A stretch of DNA of 64,000 nucleotides from Rhodospirillales bacterium (GTDB lineage: Bacteria; Pseudomonadota; Alphaproteobacteria; Rhodospirillales; Shumkoniaceae). The notes beneath the pieces are model-generated. The model was not told the origin of the DNA. It did not search any database and saw nothing but the letters and a program-made list of their open reading frames with translations. The translations under genes and the position numbers were made by a program. The stretch covers positions 59,667 to 123,666 of the forward strand of contig JAHDSF010000028.1 in NCBI GenBank assembly GCA_018432935.1, in the 5' to 3' direction. Below are positions 60,401-64,000 of the stretch, one piece after another (position 1 is the stretch's first letter; the number at the start of each line of letters is the position of its first letter).

Positions 60401-63400
60401 CCGTCGCCGCCCTCGAGGGTGTCGTTGCCGCCCCACACGCCGCCGCCGAACCACGACTGGTCGTTGTAGTCGCCGACCAGCGTGTCGTCACCGCCCTGGC
60501 CGTAGAGCCGATCGTCGCCCGAGCCGCCGATCAGGGTGTCGTTTCCGCCGTCGACGTAGGACCAAGAGCCGTTCTCGCGGCCGTCGCCGTAGAGCGTGTC
60601 GTTGCCCGAACCGCCGTCGAGGTAGTCGTTGCCGCCGTCGACGTAAGAGCCACGGCCGTTGGCATCGCCGTCGCCGATCAGGGTGTCGGCACCGTCCCCG
60701 CCGTACAGCGAATCGTGGCCGCCGTAGACATTCGCGTCCCGGCCGTCGGCATCGCCGTCGCCGGTCAGGGTATCGTTGCCGTCGCCGCCGTACAGCCGGT
60801 CGTTGCCGCCACGGACGTCCGCATCCTCGCCATCGGCTTCCCCGTCACCGATCAGCGTGTCGACGCCGTCGCCGCCCTCGAGCTTGTCGCTGCCGCCGTA
60901 GACGTCGGAGCGGTCGCCGTCGGCATCGCCGTCGCCGGTCAGGGTGTCGTTGCCGTCGCCGCCATAGAGCGAGTCGCTGCCGCCGTAGACGTCCTCGTTC
61001 CAGCCGTCGGCATGCTCGTCGCCGACCAGGCGATCGTTGCCGTCCTGGCCATAGAGAGTGTCGTTGCCGGTGCCGCCGTAGAGGGTGTCGTCGCCGCCGT
61101 GGACTTCGGCAAACCAGCCCTCGGCCCTGCCATCGCCGTACAGGACGTCGTTGCCGGCGCCGCCGTCGAGGACGTCGTTGCCGCCGTAGACGTCGGAATG
61201 GGCGCCGGTGGCGTCGCCGTCGCCGACCAGCACGTCATCGTCGTCGCCGCCATAGAGCGAGTCGTTGCCGCCGTAGACGTTGGCGTCCCAGCCCTCGGCA
61301 TCGCCGTCGCCGATCAGGGTGTCGCCGCCCTCGCCGCCGTACAGGCGGTCGCTGCCGCCGCGAACATCCGCCTCGTGGCCATCGGCATCGCCGTCGCCGA
61401 CCAGGATATCGTCGCCGTCGCCGCCGTCGAGCTTGTCGTTGCCGCCGTAGACGTCGGAGTACGCGCCATCGGCGTCGCCGTCGCCGGTCAGCCTGTCGTT
61501 GCCGTCCCCGCCATAAAGCGAGTCGCTGCCGCCGTAGACGTTTTCGTTCCAGCCGTCGGCATGCTCGTCGCCGACCAGGCGGTCATTGCCGCCTTGGCCG
61601 TAGAGGGTGTCGTTGCCCGAGCCGCCGATCAGGGTATCGTGGCCGCCGTCGACGTCGGACCACATGCCGTTCTCGCGGCCGTCGCCGTAGAGCGTGTCGT
61701 TGCCCGAACCGCCGTCGAGGTAGTCGTTGCCGCCGTCGACGTAAGACCCGCGGCCGTTGGCATCGCCGTCGCCGATCAGGGTGTCGTTGCCGGCGCCGCC
61801 GTACAGCGAGTCGTTGCCGCCGTCGACGGAGGAGTCCTTGCCATTGGCATCGCCGTCGCCGATCAGCGTGTCGCCGTCGTCGCCGCCGTACAGCCGGTCG
61901 TTGCCGCCGCGGACGTCCGCGTCCTCGCCGTCGGCATCGCCGTCGCCGATCAGGGTGTCGCTGCCGTCACCGCCGTACAGCTTGTCGCTGCCGCCGTAGA
62001 CGTCGGACTTCCGGCCGTCGGCATCGCCGTCGCCGATCAGCACGTCGTTGCCGTCGCCGCCGTCCAGCGTGTCGCTGCCGCCGTAGACATTGGCGTCCCA
62101 GCCGTCGGCATCGCCGTCGCCGACCAGGGTATCCCTGCCGTCGCCGCCGTACAGCTTGTCGTTGCCGCCACGGACGTCCGCCTCGTTGCCGTCGGCGTCG
62201 CCGTCACCGATCAGGGTGTCCCTGCCGTCGCCGCCGTACAGCCTGTCGTCGCCGCCGTAGACGTCGGAGTACGTGCCGTCGGCATCGCCGTCGCCGATCA
62301 GGACGTCGTTGCCGTCGCCCCCGTCCAGCTTGTCGTCGCCGCCGAAGACGTTCTCGTTCCAACCGTTGGCGTCCTCGTCGCCGACCAGACGGTCATTGCC
62401 GCCCTGGCCATAGAGCCGGTCGTCGCCCGTGCCGCCGATCAGGGTGTCGTCGCCGCCGTGCACGAAGGCGCCGTAGCCGTCACCGACCAGCACGTCGTCG
62501 CCGGAGCCGCCGTCCAGCGTGTCGTCGCCGCCGAGCACCGCAACGGCGCTGCCGTCGCCGACCAGGACGTCATTGCCCGACCCGCCGTGGAGGTGGTCGT
62601 CGCCGCCGACCAGCACCGGGCTCGCCGGGCCGCCGTCGAGGATGTCGTACTCGCCGACGAACTGCTCGCCGTCGCCGATCACGACGTCGTCGCCCTGGCC
62701 GCCGTCGACGAAATCGTCGCCCGAGCCGCCCTGCAGCAGATCGTCGCCGCCGCGGCCGTCGATGTAGTCGTTGCCGCGGTTGCCCCAGATCGTGTTGACG
62801 CCGTCGTCGCCCAGCAGGACGTCGTTGCCCTGCGAGCCGCTGATGTTCTCGATGCCGTCAAAGGTGTCGCCCTCGGCGTCGCCGAACATGCCGACGTTGT
62901 TCTCGAGGTCGACCCAGACGCCCGGCACGAACCCGGGACCGCCCATGGCCATCGCCGCGAAGGACGGCACCGGCCCCGGCGCGTGATCCGGGGAGTTCGA
63001 GTAGTCGGCGGTGTCGTTGCCCTCGCCGCCGACCAGCGAGTCCGCGCCGCCGTTGCCGCGCAGGATGTTGTCGCCGGCGTCGCCGGTCAGGCTGTCGTCG
63101 TAGTCGGAGCCGGCGATGTTCTCGAAGCCCTCGAACTCGTCGCCCTCGGCGTGGCCGCCGCTGGCCTCGCCGGTCTCGAGGTTGACGACCACGGCCTCGT
63201 CGGAGCGGTGATAGTTGAGGGTGTCGGCGCCGTCGCCGCCGATCATCCAGTCGTTGCCTTCGCCGCCGGCGACGATGTCGTTGCCGTTCCCGGTGTCGAT
63301 GATGTCGCGGCCCCTGCCGCCGTCGATGATGTCGCTGCCCCAATTGGTGATGATGATCTGGTCACCCTCGGGGCCCGCCGCGAAATCGTCGCCGTTGATG

Positions 63401-64000
63401 ACGCGGCACATGGTCGGGTCGACGGTCACGGTCGCGGTGTCGGTGTTGCCGGCGTCGTCGGTGATCGTGTAGGTGAACTGGAACTGCTCGAAGCCGGGCC
63501 CGCCGAAGCCGCCCCTGCTCTCCGTCGAGAAGCCGTCGTTGCCGCTGCCGCCCTCCAGTGCCGGCGGGTAGATGTGGAGCTCGCCGTCGACGATCTCCCA
63601 GGTGTAGCCGTCCGGCACCTGGACGTCGGTCACCGTCAGGGGACCGCCTTCCGGATCGGAGTCGTTGTCCAGCAGGTAGTCGAGCGGGATGCGGAAGTAG
63701 CCGTCGGGGCACCACACGGGCCGGGTGATGACGAAGTCGTCGCGCGCATCAGGCGCAGCGTTGCCGCCCAGCAGGTCTTGGGGGAGATAGCCGGGAACGT
63801 CGAGGCCGGCGCCGGGAAAGCCGAGTCCCGGGCCGAGGTCGAGCGCGTTGCCGCCGCCGCCTTCGAGGCCCTGCTCGTCGATCGAGCCGTTGTTGCCGAA
63901 GCCCGAGCCGGGGGTGCCGCCCGGGGTCGCGCCGCCGGCGGCGGTCGAGAACCCGGCCAGCAGCTCGTCGAGGCTGGCGATGTTGGTCGTCTTGTCCGAA
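54118..64000 (-). CDS. Giant RTX/VCBS adhesin, type I secreted (N-terminus beyond window)
   Basis: 3,294 codons of one open frame, continuing through the right edge; GTG and ATG codons inside are not believed to be the start. From N to C: a Gly/Leu-rich linker and a cadherin-like domain (DYLLDNDSDPEGGPLTVTDV, YTITDDAGNTDTATVTVDP); RTX blocks with interposed VVNLETG...ENIAGS modules; a 29-residue array (~62400-60440); a methionine-rich RTX block (~60112-58590); further RTX; three VCBS/cadherin-like domains (~56000-55010); a short RTX block; and the C-terminal secretion signal (DTLKDFRAGDKLDISDVIAQ ... ending IITSKV). RTX repeats fold on binding calcium outside the cell. A LapG-like protease and type I exporter nearby suggest a LapA-like biofilm adhesin; the N-terminal retention module that would prove it is not visible. 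Confidence 0.93.
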   Translation of the reverse strand, partial: SDKTTNIASLDELLAGFSTAAGGATPGGTPGSGFGNNGSIDEQGLEGGGGNALDLGPGLGFPGAGLDVPGYLPQDLLGGNAAPDARDDFVITRPVWCPDGYFRIPLDYLLDNDSDPEGGPLTVTDVQVPDGYTWEIVDGELHIYPPALEGGSGNDGFSTESRGGFGGPGFEQFQFTYTITDDAGNTDTATVTVDPTMCRVINGDDFAAGPEGDQIIITNWGSDIIDGGRGRDIIDTGNGNDIVAGGEGNDWMIGGDGADTLNYHRSDEAVVVNLETGEASGGHAEGDEFEGFENIAGSDYDDSLTGDAGDNILRGNGGADSLVGGEGNDTADYSNSPDHAPGPVPSFAAMAMGGPGFVPGVWVDLENNVGMFGDAEGDTFDGIENISGSQGNDVLLGDDGVNTIWGNRGNDYIDGRGGDDLLQGGSGDDFVDGGQGDDVVIGDGEQFVGEYDILDGGPASPVLVGGDDHLHGGSGNDVLVGDGSAVAVLGGDDTLDGGSGDDVLVGDGYGAFVHGGDDTLIGGTGDDRLYGQGGNDRLVGDEDANGWNENVFGGDDKLDGGDGNDVLIGDGDADGTYSDVYGGDDRLYGGDGRDTLIGDGDADGNEADVRGGNDKLYGGDGRDTLVGDGDADGWDANVYGGSDTLDGGDGNDVLIGDGDADGRKSDVYGGSDKLYGGDGSDTLIGDGDADGEDADVRGGNDRLYGGDDGDTLIGDGDANGKDSSVDGGNDSLYGGAGNDTLIGDGDANGRGSYVDGGNDYLDGGSGNDTLYGDGRENGMWSDVDGGHDTLIGGSGNDTLYGQGGNDRLVGDEHADGWNENVYGGSDSLYGGDGNDRLTGDGDADGAYSDVYGGNDKLDGGDGDDILVGDGDADGHEADVRGGSDRLYGGEGGDTLIGDGDAEGWDANVYGGNDSLYGGDDDDVLVGDGDATGAHSDVYGGNDVLDGGAGNDVLYGDGRAEGWFAEVHGGDDTLYGGTGNDTLYGQDGNDRLVGDEHADGWNEDVYGGSDSLYGGDGNDTLTGDGDADGDRSDVYGGSDKLEGGDGVDTLIGDGEADGEDADVRGGNDRLYGGDGNDTLTGDGDADGRDANVYGGHDSLYGGDGADTLIGDGDANGRGSYVDGGNDYLDGGSGNDTLYGDGRENGSWSYVDGGNDTLIGGSGDDRLYGQGGDDTLVGDYNDQSWFGGGVWGGNDTLEGGDGNDTLVGDGDASGFLGGVYGGDDKLDGGDGNDVLVGDGSGFFLHGGDDTLSGGDGDDVLIGDGDGRFEGGGNDTLSGGDGNDTLYGQGGDDYLEGNSGRDTMYGGEGQDVMSGGSGNDVMNGDAGDDRMWGDQDNDVMSGGSGQDTMYGGSGNDVMDGGDGADIMYGGNDRDTMHAGAGDDTMYGDDGTSESWGDGGDRMYGDAGNDRMYGTGGDDTMSGGDGLDTLYGGDGHDDMDGDGANDLMYGGNGNDDMDGGSGNDTMYGGSGYDDMRGGSGDDVMYGDDGIGEHGSDRGDEMDGEAGNDTLYGTGGNDTMSGGDDQDKLYGGSGNDVMDGDAGDDLMYGNSGNDTMDGGAGNDVMYGGDDWDTMHGGAGDDTMYGDDGTGETYGDHGDRMYGDAGNDTMHGTGGHDVMYGDGVVEGAGDGNDTMYGGSSDDTMYGGGGADTMSGGSENDTMSGGSGNDLMFGDSGNDDMSGGTGSDTLYGGDGHDDMSGDADADSLNGGAGDDDMSGGDGDDLLEGGSGNDDMNGDAGNDRMWGDDGNDDMYGGAGSDTMVGGSGHDDMFGGTGADQLFGGSGDDEMDGGDDADFLYGETGNDTMSGGSGDDLLVGGDDHDRLYGGSGTDALYGDAGNDTLYGNAGNDRLEGGSGNDLLVGDEDARYGADISGGNDSLAGDAGDDTLVGDGNAYGDRSDIYGGNDTLNGGAGNDTLVGDGDAVFYGAEVHGGADTLYGGDGNDTMYGDGNAYYGAAVYGGADTLYGGAGNDTMYGNGGNDVFYSTGTTDEGYDGADTMNGGSGEDTANYNASAAGITIALSDGPGTGGDAQGDILAEIENVDGSAYDDTITGDWADNKLWGRDGNDTLRGMGGYDTLDGGNGIDTASYAASPTGVFVDLGAGIAIDGFGSLDTLISIENAIGSSYADIIDGSDGVNTIWGGAGNDLIDGKGGNDTLYGEAGDDKLVGGAGNDLLEGGEGNDVLVGGEGADDLRGGAGIDTADYSASGAPVSVDLRFGTGVGGDAQGDTLVDVENIVGSQFSDDLTGNDGVNTIWGGDGDDEIDGAGGADTLYGGEGDDELDGGDGSDVLDGGIGDDRLYGGRGDDELTGGEGDDNLDGGQGNDELTGGEGDDQLFGGSGDDILSGGEGDDQLFGGSGDDILSGGAGEDYIDGGSGTDTVDYSAAAGGVVVNLQNDEATNDGDGASDELNSIENVIGSNYADVLTGNSGDNVISGGHGADTITGGGGNDTIDAGDSPEIDVVVFAGNMADYSITFENGHYVVKDLKPSVDGDDGTDTIVNAEQLQFKDGVAWLVGGGGLTLQEACDEAAPGDTILAYEPGDYSTATLGGGRLAGGDIDVDTNNLTIKAPAGATNIDLVLGDGNDITLGGDAAIDVTGNGNVNTIRGNDGVNTIIGGEGKDVLYGGAGADDITGGDGVDTLVIEGNEAANPVSYNAANGEGTAGADTLHGVDRVDYADHNVILANNGSGSVGEDAAATTGVSIDVLNLVGDYTSADLASLVISNPSAGDFTASVVGTNLVFKANAGAFESLAQGETATRTFDYTVTDTDGYTATKTVTVTINGANDAPVITSYTVADGSVKEDDASNHTANGTLVASDVDHAAALTWSVSGAAGYGTAAVVGSGANATWNYTLNDSLVQSLAEGQTLTDSFTVQVTDQYGAVDTQVIQVTVTGTNDGAVIDGKVAGTVTEDGDLDDAGVLTSYDVDGPDNTFQAQTHYGQYGQLVINAAGAWTYTLDNTNDDVQDLNDGETLQDVITVKAADGTEQEITITINGADEAVVFDGVADRVLLMSGGGDYWVPEQDLLWNDIGNGLDITGASGEAWWFESPNEGAWGHLRSSETTDFFEYNVVGSAGSETGVDVTVERGVNTTDRDEIVYGDWHNENIDLKGGNDVMRADGGNDVVTGGAGNDLIFGDSGNDVLNGGDDNDELHGGDNNDTLNGDAGNDRLFGENGNDVLNGGTGDDYLRGGNGSDELRGGAGNDTFVITRDDITDGWGNYDYTDTLKDFRAGDKLDISDVIAQYGKSNIELDQDGSSVRVRVDVDPKSGYGHTDYETIAVIENTNENQLTLQDDGTIITSKV
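55010..56000 (-). repeat. Three tandem VCBS/cadherin-like domains in adhesin
   Basis: Three units of ~105-120 residues. Each ends in a strand such as VTVTINGANDAPVI, VIQVTVTGTNDGAVI or EITITINGADEAVV, and each contains FxYTVTDTDG-, FTVQVTDQYG- or ITVKAADGTE-like strands. They resemble the VCBS domains of bacterial adhesins. They separate the main RTX field from a last short RTX block. Confidence 0.85.
58590..60112 (-). repeat. Methionine-rich RTX block with 294-bp higher-order repeat
   Basis: About 507 residues of nine-residue RTX units in which the hydrophobic position after GGxGxDx is methionine in about 45 of 53 units, against leucine in most other units of this protein (examples NDTMYGG, HDDMSGG, DRMWGD). 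Within it the marker DDTMYGDDGT/MYGDDGIG recurs at DNA positions near 59837, 59543 and 59249, exactly 294 bp (98 residues) apart, each followed in the protein by a GDxGDxM-xGxAGND segment and a GTGG turn. Confidence 0.85.
60440..62405 (-). repeat. 29-residue (87-bp) RTX + DxDxDG array with 549/810-bp super-repeat
   Basis: Tandem units of exactly 29 residues, for example GDGNDVLIGDGDADG plus TYSDVYGGDDRLYG: an RTX nonapeptide, a DGDADG (DxDxDG) loop and a variable hexapeptide. Anchor units with GNDRLVGDE...GWNENVxGG occur with DNA marks at 62351, 61541 and 60992, and a diverged fourth anchor near 60443. Spacings are 810, 549 and 549 bp. They equal 8, 5 and 5 full units plus a constant 38-residue anchor, so copies differ by whole units. 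Confidence 0.85.

Noticed and set aside
58590..62405. CRISPR array suggested by regularly spaced repeats
   Set aside because: Repeats are coding, with periods of 27, 87 and 294 bp in one open frame, no unique spacers and no cas genes.

Overview
The window is high-GC DNA, densely packed with genes and with short gaps. It fits an alphaproteobacterium, most likely of the Rhodospirillales type. Pointers are a CIRCE-controlled groESL, a bacterial homospermidine synthase, a bidirectional Hox-type [NiFe] hydrogenase, an Fbp-type iron ABC transporter, AzlCD and a LapG/type I secretion/giant RTX adhesin set. The lineage is inferred from gene content and base composition only; no rRNA or tRNA gene was recognised.

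Layout. 1-3.0 kb: a truncated ABC ATPase behind two tandem paralogues with degenerate EAL domains (minus strand). 3.1-6.5 kb: PPP-type phosphatase, UDP-glucuronate decarboxylase, AzlC/AzlD and a membrane protein (plus). 6.5-9.4 kb: asparagine synthetase and an orphan TRAP solute-binding protein (minus). 10.1-17.0 kb: hoxE-F-U-Y-H-W, whose HoxF is fused to a complete GltD/NfnB-like flavoprotein. 17.1-19.7 kb: a histidine kinase coupled to a periplasmic binding protein, convergent with hox. 19.9-28.4 kb: aldo/keto reductase, uvrB, hydrolase, two glycosyltransferases, a membrane protein and an MFS transporter.

28.4-33.1 kb is a phage-derived island: small terminase, XRE regulator, a short conserved phage protein, portal and a Bbp19-like protein. 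No large terminase, capsid or integrase is present. 33.2-40.0 kb is housekeeping: dtd, lipoprotein, pirin, FMN reductase, groEL/groES, YetF-like protein and homospermidine synthase. 40.2-44.1 kb is an iron ABC operon.

44.1-64.0 kb is the biofilm-adhesin region. It has a membrane sensor with an inactivated HD-GYP domain, a LapG-like periplasmic cysteine protease, a LuxR-type regulator joined to a type I secretion operon (TolC, ABC with a C39-like domain, HlyD), a small conserved protein, and the C-terminal 3,294 codons of a giant RTX adhesin that runs off the right edge. The adhesin holds a 29-residue array combining RTX and DxDxDG motifs, a methionine-rich RTX block with a 294-bp higher-order repeat, three VCBS/cadherin-like domains and a C-terminal secretion signal.

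Most notable are the HoxF-GltD fusion, which suggests an NADP(H)-linked or flavin-bifurcating hydrogenase, and the adhesin locus. The latter has LapG but no visible LapD, and carries a catalytically dead HD-GYP sensor next to lapG.
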